Shown here in pieces: positions 26,737 to 33,025 of a stretch of 64,000 nucleotides of DNA. How positions within the stretch are numbered: position 1 is the first letter of the stretch; each line of letters opens with the position of its first letter. This stretch comes from an uncultured Chryseobacterium sp. Its GTDB lineage: Bacteria > Bacteroidota > Bacteroidia > Flavobacteriales > Weeksellaceae. The position numbers and the translations under genes were made by a program. Location: contig CAJYWD010000017.1 in assembly GCA_913778505.1 (NCBI GenBank), positions 1-64,000 on the forward strand, written 5' to 3'. The notes under the pieces were generated by a model. That model had not been told where the DNA came from and did not search any database. It worked only from the letters and a program-made list of their open reading frames with translations.

Positions 26737-27357
26737 ATGGAATCGAAAAATTATCAGGAAGAATTAGCGCACATCCGTCAGATGATGGAGCGCAGTTCTA
26801 GATTTATTTCACTCAGTGGTTTGTCCGGCGTTGTTGCGGGAATTGTCGCATTGCTCGGCTCTGTTTATGTTTATTTCATTTTCCAGAGAGAAGGAATCGA
26901 TTACTTTGATGGTGAGAGAAATATCTACACGCCGGCTCTGGCTCGGGAATTATTCTTTGTCGCTTTGGTAATTTTAGTTTTAGCCATTTCCAGTGGTTAT
27001 ATTTTCACGGCCAGAAAAAGCAAGAAGAAAAACCTGAAAGTTTGGGATTCCATTACTAAAAAGTTGTTGTTCAATTTTGCTATTCCACTTGTTGCAGGCG
27101 GGATTTTTAGTATCGCACTTTGCTATCATCATTATTTTCCCTTAATTGCGCCGTCAATGCTTATTTTTTACGGATTGGCTTTGATTAATGCAGAAAGATA
27201 TACGTTGAGCGATGTCAGATATCTTGGTATTTGTGAAGTTATTCTTGGGATAGTTGCTTTGTTTTGGTTGGGTTGGGGATTGATATTCTGGGCCATTGGG
27301 TTTGGATTTCTGCATATATTTTATGGGATTTTGATGTATAGGAAGTATGATTATTAA
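26737..27357 (+). CDS. Polytopic membrane protein of unknown function
   Basis: A 206-residue protein: a charged N-terminal helix (about 1-25), then about six hydrophobic segments (near 27-50, 65-88, 108-130, 135-152, 160-180 and 183-200). No enzymatic motif. It belongs to the set of membrane genes around the winged-helix regulator at 27841, and its promoter carries the same palindrome as the operon on the other side of that regulator. A role in a regulated membrane function is inferred only. Confidence 0.75.
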   Translation: MESKNYQEELAHIRQMMERSSRFISLSGLSGVVAGIVALLGSVYVYFIFQREGIDYFDGERNIYTPALARELFFVALVILVLAISSGYIFTARKSKKKNLKVWDSITKKLLFNFAIPLVAGGIFSIALCYHHYFPLIAPSMLIFYGLALINAERYTLSDVRYLGICEVILGIVALFWLGWGLIFWAIGFGFLHIFYGILMYRKYDY

Positions 27358-27395
27358 TTTAGTTTTTTGGTAGGCAGTTGCTTAGTTAAATTTTT

Positions 27396-27782
27396 ATGGG
27401 AACAGTTTTATCTTTTCAAGATTTGGTGGTTTGGCAAAAAGCGCGTCAATTTGTTTTAGAAATTTATTCTTTAACAAAAAACTTTCCTAAAGAAGAATTA
27501 TATGCTTTGACTAATCAAATAAGAAGAGCTTCGGTTTCTATTGCTGCTAATATTGCTGAAGGATTTTCGAAAAAAACTTTACCAAATAAAATTAATTTTC
27601 TTTCCCATTCCAAAGGTTCATTAGAAGAAGTGAAGTATTATTTAATATTAGCAAAAGACCTAAATTATATCTCATTAAATGATTTCGAAAAGTTGAGACA
27701 AGATACTGAAGAAGTTAGCAAATTAATTAATGGCTACGCAAAATCAATTAAAAATTATCACGAAAATAATCCAAATAAGTAA
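27396..27782 (+). CDS. Four helix bundle protein (S23/IVP family)
   Basis: A 128-residue protein with the family hallmarks FQDLVVWQKA at the start, LTNQIRRASVSIAANIAEG in the middle and a helix with SLEEVKYYL. Homologues are encoded in 23S rRNA intervening sequences, or stand alone in many Bacteroidota; the fold is shared with the Avd protein of diversity-generating retroelements, but no reverse transcriptase is near. AT-rich codons and flanking TTAGTTAA/TTAACTAA sequences suggest it was inserted between the membrane gene and the regulator. Function unknown. Confidence 0.85.
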   Translation: MGTVLSFQDLVVWQKARQFVLEIYSLTKNFPKEELYALTNQIRRASVSIAANIAEGFSKKTLPNKINFLSHSKGSLEEVKYYLILAKDLNYISLNDFEKLRQDTEEVSKLINGYAKSIKNYHENNPNK

Positions 27783-27787
27783 CCTAA

Positions 27788-27835
27788 TAACTGATTAACT
27801 AAATAACTGATTAACTAAATAACTGATTAACTAAC
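27788..27835 (+). repeat. Tandem repeat, three 16-bp units
   Basis: TAACTGATTAACTAAA three times, the last unit ending AAC. It stops five bases before the ATG of the winged-helix gene and contains TTAACTAA, the complement of TTAGTTAA found before the four-helix gene. Confidence 0.9.
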
Positions 27836-27840
27836 CAAAT

Positions 27841-28131
27841 ATGCTTAACATCAATCAACTCAACAAAGAATTCGAAAGCCGTGTAAGATTGGGCATTATG
27901 TCCGTTCTGATGGTCAACGACTGGGTTGATTTTACCGAAATGAAAAACCTGTTGAATGCCACAGACGGCAATCTCGCAAGCCACAGTTCAGCTCTCGAAA
28001 AAGCGGAATACATCGAAATCAAAAAAGAGTTTGTTGGTAAAAAACCAAAAACTTCTTACCGAGTTACGCAAAAAGGAAGAGATGCGTTCACCGAACACAT
28101 CAATAATTTGGAAAAATTGTTGGGAAGATAA
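27841..28131 (+). CDS. Small winged-helix transcriptional regulator
   Basis: A 96-residue single-domain DNA-binding protein like the PF13601 winged-helix family (ArsR/MarR-like fold). Visible parts: helix VRLGIMSVLMVND, DFTEMKNLL, the recognition-helix region DGNLASHSSALEKAEYI, and the wing KKPKTSYRVTQKGRDAF. No ligand domain or metal-binding cysteines. It is flanked by membrane-protein genes whose promoters both carry CTTTGTAATTCAAAG, so it is the prime candidate for the factor that binds this site. Confidence 0.87.
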   Translation: MLNINQLNKEFESRVRLGIMSVLMVNDWVDFTEMKNLLNATDGNLASHSSALEKAEYIEIKKEFVGKKPKTSYRVTQKGRDAFTEHINNLEKLLGR

Positions 28132-28153
28132 ATCCCGATTTTTTTTTGAAAAT

Positions 28154-28171
28154 TAACTTTGTAATTCAAAG
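28154..28171 (+). promoter_or_regulatory. Promoter with overlapping palindromic operator (copy 2)
   Basis: -7 box TAACTTTG (28154-28161) fused to CTTTG-TAATT-CAAAG. The 18 bases are identical to those at 26711. It precedes the five-gene operon starting at 28184. Confidence 0.6.
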
Positions 28172-28183
28172 AACTTTATATTT

Positions 28184-28471
28184 ATGAGAAACTTTGTTGA
28201 AATATATTGCGGCTGTAGTTGGATATTGGGATTGCTTATGATTGACATTCTGTTTTCTTTCGGTGACGATGATTTTTTGCTGCTCTTTTATTTTCTGAAT
28301 GGATTTAATGCGATAGTAAATTTCATATTCATTGTCTTCTTCTTAATTATGATTTACATTTTCCCAGAGAATAGAAAGGGGTTTATTAATACTATTTTAA
28401 AGCTATTACTCAACTTTCCTTCACTTTTGATTATCGTTACCCTTGCGTATCTGCTGTTAATAACAATTTAG
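28184..28471 (+). CDS. Small membrane protein of unknown function
   Basis: A 95-residue, very hydrophobic protein with three likely membrane segments (about 8-24, 36-60, 70-94) and acidic FGDDDF between the first two. No family recognised. First gene of a tight operon: the metallophosphoesterase gene starts 4 nt after its stop. Confidence 0.65.
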   Translation: MRNFVEIYCGCSWILGLLMIDILFSFGDDDFLLLFYFLNGFNAIVNFIFIVFFLIMIYIFPENRKGFINTILKLLLNFPSLLIIVTLAYLLLITI

Positions 28472-28475
28472 ACCT

Positions 28476-29312
28476 ATGACCAGAAAATCATTCATTAAAA
28501 AATCGCTACTTGCCACCGCAGGCTTGTCATTATTTTACAGTTGGCAGATAGAACCGTTTTGGCTGGAATTTGTCAGACAAGATTTACCAATCAAAAATCT
28601 TCCTTCGAAGCTTCATAACAAAGTTCTGATGCAGATTTCAGATTTGCACGTTGGAAACAGGTTCGATTATAATTATCTGATTGATTCTTTCAAACAAGCA
28701 AAAGATTACAAACCTGATATTGTGGTTTACACCGGCGATTTTGTCTGCTGGGAAGATAATCCGGAGCAATTCGAACAACTAAAAACCGTAATGAAAGAAG
28801 CTGTTCACGGAACTCTGGGAACAGTGGCGATTCTCGGTAATCACGATTACGGCGCAGAATGGAAAGAAGACTATGTTGCTGATGAGGTTTCGAAAATTCT
28901 AAACGATTCCAAAATTCAAGTTCTTCGGGATGAAAAAGTCAATGTTTCCGGACTCCATATTTATGGTTTCGAAGAATTGTGGGGAACTAATTTCCATCCT
29001 GAAAAATTAACAAAAACGATTAATCCGGGCGAAGCCAATCTTGTCCTTTGTCACAATCCCGATGTCTGTGATTTAGATGTCTGGAACGACTATCAAGGCT
29101 GGATTCTCTCTGGTCACACCCACGGCGGACAGTGCAAGCCTCCATTTCTCCCACCTCTGATTCTTCCAGTGAAAAACAGAAAATACACCTCCGGAATCAT
29201 CGATTTGGAAGATGGAAGAATATTGTATATCAACCGTGCATTGGGACATTCTTACCAGATCAGATTCAATTGCAGACCTGAAATTACATTGTTTACGCTT
29301 AAGTCAATTTAA
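28476..29312 (+). CDS. Metallophosphoesterase, membrane-anchored or exported
   Basis: A 278-residue calcineurin-like phosphoesterase. After a basic N-terminus with a hydrophobic stretch (KSLLATAGLSLFYS) come the five metal-ligand blocks in order: SDLHVG, YTGDFV, LGNHD, a HN motif in LVLCHNP, and SGHTHGG. This block set is that of the YkuE/YaeI group, which acts on lipid or nucleotide phosphates at the membrane; the substrate is not known here. Second gene of the operon. Confidence 0.88.
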   Translation: MTRKSFIKKSLLATAGLSLFYSWQIEPFWLEFVRQDLPIKNLPSKLHNKVLMQISDLHVGNRFDYNYLIDSFKQAKDYKPDIVVYTGDFVCWEDNPEQFEQLKTVMKEAVHGTLGTVAILGNHDYGAEWKEDYVADEVSKILNDSKIQVLRDEKVNVSGLHIYGFEELWGTNFHPEKLTKTINPGEANLVLCHNPDVCDLDVWNDYQGWILSGHTHGGQCKPPFLPPLILPVKNRKYTSGIIDLEDGRILYINRALGHSYQIRFNCRPEITLFTLKSI

Positions 29313-29326
29313 ATAAATTCAAACCA

Positions 29327-29644
29327 ATGAAATTAGTTACTCAGTTTTTCAAAACATTTCAGTTTACAATAACGGCAAGGTATTCATTTCTATTAAGTTT
29401 AATTTTTGGGACTTTAATTTTTTTGACATTTATTTTGACACAATCATTAACAAGTTTAGTTATCGGTTTTTGGTATGTTATAATCTCATCAATTATAAAC
29501 TTACTCCTCTTAATTGATGAGTTATTACAAGCTTTTAATAATAAAGAGGAAAGAAAAATTCATATTAATTCTGCTATTCTCCTAACTATAAATATTCCAA
29601 TTGCAACACTTCATTACTTTATCCTAGTATTTTTTAATTTTTAA
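29327..29644 (+). CDS. Small membrane protein of unknown function
   Basis: A 105-residue hydrophobic protein with three likely membrane helices (about 20-38, 43-65, 80-102) and a short charged loop NNKEERKIH. Not recognised. It lies 14 nt after the phosphoesterase and 11 nt before the large membrane gene. Confidence 0.65.
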   Translation: MKLVTQFFKTFQFTITARYSFLLSLIFGTLIFLTFILTQSLTSLVIGFWYVIISSIINLLLLIDELLQAFNNKEERKIHINSAILLTINIPIATLHYFILVFFNF

Positions 29645-29655
29645 AAATTATAATT

Positions 29656-31047
29656 ATGAAAAAACATCATTTAATTTTCATCACAGCTTTCGCCGTCATT
29701 ATTATTTTCTACAAAGAATATGTTGCGCTCAATCTCGGAATCTTCGGGATTTTCCTTAGCATTCTGACTTATTCTCAAACCAAACCCGAATATCGTACGA
29801 AGACTTTTCTCACGCTGTTCGTCACTTCCATTTTCTCATCGTTTGCTTTCGCCTGGTTTGGCGACGCCATTTCATTTGTCGCTGTTTTTGTTTCGGTTTT
29901 TCTGCTGAGGTTCAAAGGAACTTACGCTAGACTGAAACCTTTTTTATACATTGAAATTGTATTTTTGAATCTCTTTACGTTCCTGGTAAGAGTTTTCAAC
30001 ATAGAGCAATGGTACAAAAAATCCAGGGAAAGAAGTTTTGCAAAAAAACTTATTGCGATGATTCTCATTCCGGCATTTTTTATCACGGTTTTCTTTTTCA
30101 TATATGCACAGGGAAGTGACCATTTTGCCGGTCTGTTCAGAGATTACGAACTCGAATTTCAACCTTTGACTTTTGTTGCCTTGGCAATTATTGGATTTTA
30201 CGTTGGCTTTATTTTCTGGAACTCTGGTGTAGAAAGATTCATTTTCAAACAAAACAGGTATCTGAATGATGACTTTTCTGGTTTGGTCAAAATTCAAAAG
30301 CCAACCTTTGCCTTCCTGGATATCGATTCCGAAAGAACCAGCGGATTGGTCTCATTTTCAGCACTCAATATTTTACTGTTGATTTTTATAACAACTTACA
30401 ATTACGAACAGTTTTTTGAAGTGACCAAATCCGGAAACTCTCTCAGTTCAGAAACCCACGAACGGGTTATTGCCGTGATATTGTCCATCGTAATGGCAAT
30501 TCTTGTCATTCTGTTCTACTTTAAAAAAGGATTTAATTTCGATGACAAAGCAAAATCACTCAAGATTTCAGCTAAGATTTGGATTGTCCTCAATGCTGTT
30601 TTAGTCATCTCGGCTTCCCTTAAAAACTCAGAATATATCAGCAATTACGGCCTGACTTACAAACGTCTCGGCGTCTATGCTTTCCTGGCGATGGCGCTGA
30701 TCGGTTTGATTTTCACCTTCATCAAAATCCAGAAGAAGAAGACCAACGCATTTCTTTTCAACAAGATGTTTTGGGCTTGCTATGGCTTGATTTTGGCTTG
30801 CAGTTATGTCAATTGGGGCGGAATCATCACGTCTAACAATATCAAAAGAAAGGATTTCGAAGCCGATTATCATCTTAATTTCATCAATTATAATGAACAG
30901 ATTACGCTGTATTATGCCGGGAAAACCGGAAATATCGAAATGAAAAATCAATTGATTGAAAGAATAGCATCTTACCAAAAAGAATCGTTCCTCTCAAAAA
31001 TTTTATATTATGAATTCATTAATATCGAAAAACCAAAAAGTAAGTAG
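29656..31047 (+). CDS. Polytopic membrane protein, DUF4153/DUF4173-like
   Basis: A 463-residue protein with about ten membrane segments and a C-terminal soluble stretch (about 405-463). Family look: charged loop KKSRERS, cytosolic ERTSGLVSFSALNILLL block, and the YKRLGVYAFLAMALIGL helix near 340. These fit the DUF4153/DUF4173 group of bacterial membrane proteins; which of the two is not certain. No catalytic motif. Fourth gene of the operon; its last 38 nt overlap the next gene. Confidence 0.72.
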   Translation: MKKHHLIFITAFAVIIIFYKEYVALNLGIFGIFLSILTYSQTKPEYRTKTFLTLFVTSIFSSFAFAWFGDAISFVAVFVSVFLLRFKGTYARLKPFLYIEIVFLNLFTFLVRVFNIEQWYKKSRERSFAKKLIAMILIPAFFITVFFFIYAQGSDHFAGLFRDYELEFQPLTFVALAIIGFYVGFIFWNSGVERFIFKQNRYLNDDFSGLVKIQKPTFAFLDIDSERTSGLVSFSALNILLLIFITTYNYEQFFEVTKSGNSLSSETHERVIAVILSIVMAILVILFYFKKGFNFDDKAKSLKISAKIWIVLNAVLVISASLKNSEYISNYGLTYKRLGVYAFLAMALIGLIFTFIKIQKKKTNAFLFNKMFWACYGLILACSYVNWGGIITSNNIKRKDFEADYHLNFINYNEQITLYYAGKTGNIEMKNQLIERIASYQKESFLSKILYYEFINIEKPKSK

Positions 31048-31507
31048 TTTAAAATATTTGGCACTCATTCCAATATTTCTGATTGCCTGTAAAAAAGAAC
31101 CAGAAATCAAGGAACAAAAAGTAGATACGGTCACTACGATTGAAAAACCTGTTGATTCATTATCAACTATTTTGAAAACCGAAAAAGAGTCCAATCAAAA
31201 TATAGTAACTGTGGATGCTTCAAAAATGCCAATCCGCCTCAACCTCGAAATTAAAAATCCGGAAGACCAATTGATTCTGAAACTTGAAAATGTGAATCAA
31301 GCCAAAATTAAAGGTTACATCAAAACTGAAAAACCGATGAACCTCAGATTCAATCAAATCCGGATGCCGAATAATACCTTCGATGGACCATTTGGCCAGA
31401 CTGTAGAATACGAAACCAAACAAAAAGGTGAGTACTGGCTGATTCTAGCCAAAAGCAATATGGCAGAAGGCACGCCGGTCGGCAAGTTCTTCGTCAAAAT
31501 AGAATAA
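31010..31507 (+). CDS. Lipoprotein of unknown function
   Basis: A 165-residue protein with basic N-terminus and lipobox LIAC (Cys27), then an acidic linker and a small beta-rich domain (about 75-165). The ATG lies inside the preceding gene; a later start would lose the lipoprotein signal, so the overlapping start is kept. Last gene of the operon. No family recognised. Confidence 0.7.
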   Translation: MNSLISKNQKVSSLKYLALIPIFLIACKKEPEIKEQKVDTVTTIEKPVDSLSTILKTEKESNQNIVTVDASKMPIRLNLEIKNPEDQLILKLENVNQAKIKGYIKTEKPMNLRFNQIRMPNNTFDGPFGQTVEYETKQKGEYWLILAKSNMAEGTPVGKFFVKIE

Positions 31508-31509
31508 AC

Positions 31510-31541
31510 GAAAAAGGGTCTCAATTGAGATTCTTTTCTTT
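31510..31541 (+). terminator. Probable intrinsic terminator
   Basis: Stem around TCTC-AATT-GAGA with flanking A- and T-rich arms, then TTTTCTTTTT, right after the operon end. The stem includes G-T pairs and is weaker than others here. Confidence 0.5.
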
Positions 31542-31545
31542 TTAA

Positions 31546-31616
31546 TTGTCTCGCAGATTGAGCAAATTTTCCAGAGTTTGGATATAGAACTTATCTGCGT
31601 AATCTGGGAAATCTAT
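31546..31616. repeat. Relic of the CGCAGATT/ATCTGCG dispersed repeat
   Basis: CTCGCAGATTGAGCAAATTT and ATCTGCGTAATCTGGGAAAT bound a short region. The wording matches an inverted repeat remembered as frequent between genes in flavobacteria. Confidence 0.45.
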
Positions 31617-31631
31617 GAGGTTTTATAATTT

Positions 31632-32039
31632 TTAAATCAAACTTTGTATTGCCAATTTATAGCCTTTCATTCCGAAGCCGGAAATTACCGCATCACAACT
31701 TTCCGCCGTTACTGATTTCTTCCGGAATTCTTCACGCTTGTAGATATTGCTGATATGGACTTCAATTTTAGATTTACGAATATTTTTAAGGCAATCCGAA
31801 ATGGCATAGGAATAATGCGTAAAAGCACCAGGATTAATCACCACCGCATCAAAATCATCTTCCTGCAAACGGTTGATGAGTTCGCCCTCAATATTGGACT
31901 GGTAATACGAAATCTCATCATTTCTAAACTCGGTTCTTAAGTCTTTGAGATAATCTTCCATAGAAACGGAGCCGTAGATTTCCGGTTCGCGTGTTCCAAG
32001 GAGGTTGAGATTCGGTCCGTTGATGATAAGGATTTTCAT
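31632..32039 (-). CDS. aroQ: Type II 3-dehydroquinate dehydratase
   Basis: A 135-residue enzyme of the shikimate pathway: 3-dehydroquinate to 3-dehydroshikimate. NGPNLNLLGTREPEIYG near the start carries the catalytic Asn and Arg, with the Tyr of the lid loop (family form RxxxxY); SNIEGELI and INPGAFTHYSYA with the catalytic His follow. Start at 32039 puts Met directly before the first strand; an upstream in-frame ATG at 32048 is less likely. Single gene. Confidence 0.94.
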   Translation of the reverse strand: MKILIINGPNLNLLGTREPEIYGSVSMEDYLKDLRTEFRNDEISYYQSNIEGELINRLQEDDFDAVVINPGAFTHYSYAISDCLKNIRKSKIEVHISNIYKREEFRKKSVTAESCDAVISGFGMKGYKLAIQSLI

Positions 32040-32056
32040 AGCTTTCAAATAATAGT

Positions 32057-32064
32057 CAAATATA
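32057..32064 (-). promoter_or_regulatory. Promoter -7 box (TATATTTG) of aroQ
   Basis: Minus-strand TATATTTG 17 nt before the start; a second match, TATTTTTG, lies at 32066-32073. Confidence 0.55.
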
Positions 32065-32071
32065 GCAAAAA

Positions 32072-32104
32072 TAAAAAACCTTCAGCAGAACTGAAGGTTT
32101 TTAA
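32072..32104 (-). terminator. Terminator of the first tRNA-Glu
   Basis: AAAACCTTCAG and CTGAAGGTTTT arms, immediately beyond the tRNA 3' end on the minus strand. Confidence 0.85.
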
Positions 32105-32105
32105 G

Positions 32106-32177
32106 TAGCCCGTAGGGGAATCGAACCCCTCTTACCAGAATGAAAATCTGAGGTCCTAACCGATAGACGAACGGGCC
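32106..32177 (-). tRNA. tRNA-Glu (anticodon UUC), copy 1
   Basis: 72 nt, all four stems form: acceptor GGCCCGT with ACGGGCT, anticodon stem TCAGA with TCTGG around the loop TTTTCAT, T arm GGGG-TTCGATT-CCCC. No encoded CCA. The 78-bp segment 32101-32178 is identical to 32281-32358. Confidence 0.96.
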
Positions 32178-32248
32178 AAGTAATTTTCTATGTTTGTTTC
32201 AGATCCGTCATCTCAAGATTGATCAGTCAAAATCCAAATGTTTTAAAA

Positions 32249-32284
32249 AAAATACCTCCAGAAAATTAGTGAAGGTATTTTTAA
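32249..32284 (-). terminator. Terminator after rpsT and the second tRNA-Glu
   Basis: AAATACCT and AGGTATTT arms with flanking A/T tracts, directly past the tRNA end at 32286. Confidence 0.8.
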
Positions 32285-32285
32285 G

Positions 32286-32357
32286 TAGCCCGTAGGGGAA
32301 TCGAACCCCTCTTACCAGAATGAAAATCTGAGGTCCTAACCGATAGACGAACGGGCC
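32286..32357 (-). tRNA. tRNA-Glu (anticodon UUC), copy 2
   Basis: Identical to copy 1 over the mature sequence. Its 5' end is only 10 bp from the rpsT stop codon, so it must be released from the rpsT transcript by processing. Confidence 0.96.
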
Positions 32358-32367
32358 AGGCTTTATC

Positions 32368-32622
32368 TTAAGCTAAGCTGTTAACGTGCTTAGTTAATTT
32401 ACTTTTTAAGTTAGCCGCTTTGTTTTTGTGGATAATGTTTTTCTTAGCCAATTTATCCAACAAAGAGATTACTTTTGGTAGTTGCTCAGCAGCAACAGTT
32501 TTATCCGCTTCATTTCTTAATACTTTCAAAGCTGTTCTCGCAGTTTTGTGGTAGTATCTGTTACGAAGTCTTCTTACTTCGTTCTGTCTGATTCTCTTAA
32601 GTGCTGATTTATGATTTGCCAT
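32368..32622 (-). CDS. rpsT: 30S ribosomal protein S20
   Basis: An 84-residue bS20, basic and helical: [18 protein letters not shown] at the start, [16 protein letters not shown], and the end [21 protein letters not shown]. It binds 16S rRNA early in 30S assembly. Start at 32622 (MANHKS) is the family standard; an in-frame ATG upstream at 32643 overlaps the promoter. Cotranscribed with the second tRNA-Glu. Two promoter boxes and a hairpin upstream suggest a structured, possibly regulated leader. Confidence 0.95.
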   Translation of the reverse strand: MANHKSALKRIRQNEVRRLRNRYYHKTARTALKVLRNEADKTVAAEQLPKVISLLDKLAKKNIIHKNKAANLKSKLTKHVNSLA

Positions 32623-32640
32623 ATCGTTCAAATGTGGGTG

Positions 32641-32648
32641 CAAAGATA
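32641..32648 (-). promoter_or_regulatory. Proximal rpsT promoter (TATCTTTG)
   Basis: Minus-strand TATCTTTG with TTTG (32668-32671) at the right distance for a -33 box; 18 nt from the start codon. Confidence 0.7.
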
Positions 32649-32736
32649 AAAACTATTTTTTAATTTGCAAACTTTTTTAAAAAAAATTAAAATTTGTATC
32701 GTCTTAATTCAGCGTATTGATCATTCAAAAATTACT

Positions 32737-32761
32737 CTTGTCATTCATAACAATTGACAAG
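32737..32761 (-). promoter_or_regulatory. Hairpin in the distal rpsT leader
   Basis: CTTGTCA and TGACAAG arms around 11 nt. On the minus strand it is followed by AGTAATTTTT. It lies between the two rpsT promoters and could be an attenuator or protein-binding stem. Confidence 0.4.
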
Positions 32762-32786
32762 CATTATTGCTCTTTTTAAGACGGTG

Positions 32787-32794
32787 CAAAAATA
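32787..32794 (-). promoter_or_regulatory. Distal rpsT promoter (TATTTTTG)
   Basis: Minus-strand TATTTTTG with TTTG at 32813-32816, a good -33/-7 pair. It would give a leader of about 155 nt. Confidence 0.6.
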
Positions 32795-32859
32795 TAGATA
32801 TTTTTTTAAAATCAAAATCTTTTTTGATGTTTTTTGATCTTTAAAATCCTAACATAAAA

Positions 32860-32896
32860 AAAAGTGAAAGCCATCTGGGATCGCTTTCACTTTTAA
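32860..32896 (-). terminator. Terminator of the third tRNA-Glu
   Basis: AAAAGTGAAAGC and GCTTTCACTTTT arms; on the minus strand a T tract follows. Confidence 0.88.
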
Positions 32897-32897
32897 G

Positions 32898-32969
32898 TAG
32901 CCTATAGGGGAATCGAACCGCTGTTGCAAGAAAGAAAATCTTGAGTCCTAACCACTAGACGAATAGGCC
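32898..32969 (-). tRNA. tRNA-Glu-like (anticodon UUC), divergent copy 3
   Basis: 72 nt with the acceptor stem kept by paired changes (GGCCTAT with ATAGGCT) and anticodon stem CAAGA with TCTTG around TTTTCTT. Odd points: base 37 is T where copies 1 and 2 have A, and the T stem AGCGG against CCCCT has a C-C mismatch. It has its own promoter and terminator. It may be a working variant, a decaying copy, or a tRNA with a non-standard task. Confidence 0.75.
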
Positions 32970-32985
32970 ATTCCGTTTTGGTCTG

Positions 32986-32993
32986 CAAAAATA
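32986..32993 (-). promoter_or_regulatory. Promoter -7 box (TATTTTTG) of the third tRNA-Glu
   Basis: Minus-strand TATTTTTG, 16 nt before the tRNA, with a TTG at 33014-33016. Confidence 0.65.
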
Positions 32994-33025
32994 GAGACTT
33001 TGAGGCTTTTTCGCAACACCTATTT

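Noticed and set aside
27396-27782. Diversity-generating retroelement (Avd-like four-helix protein)
   Set aside because: No reverse transcriptase gene and no template/variable repeat pair were seen; the protein fits the stand-alone S23/IVP family.
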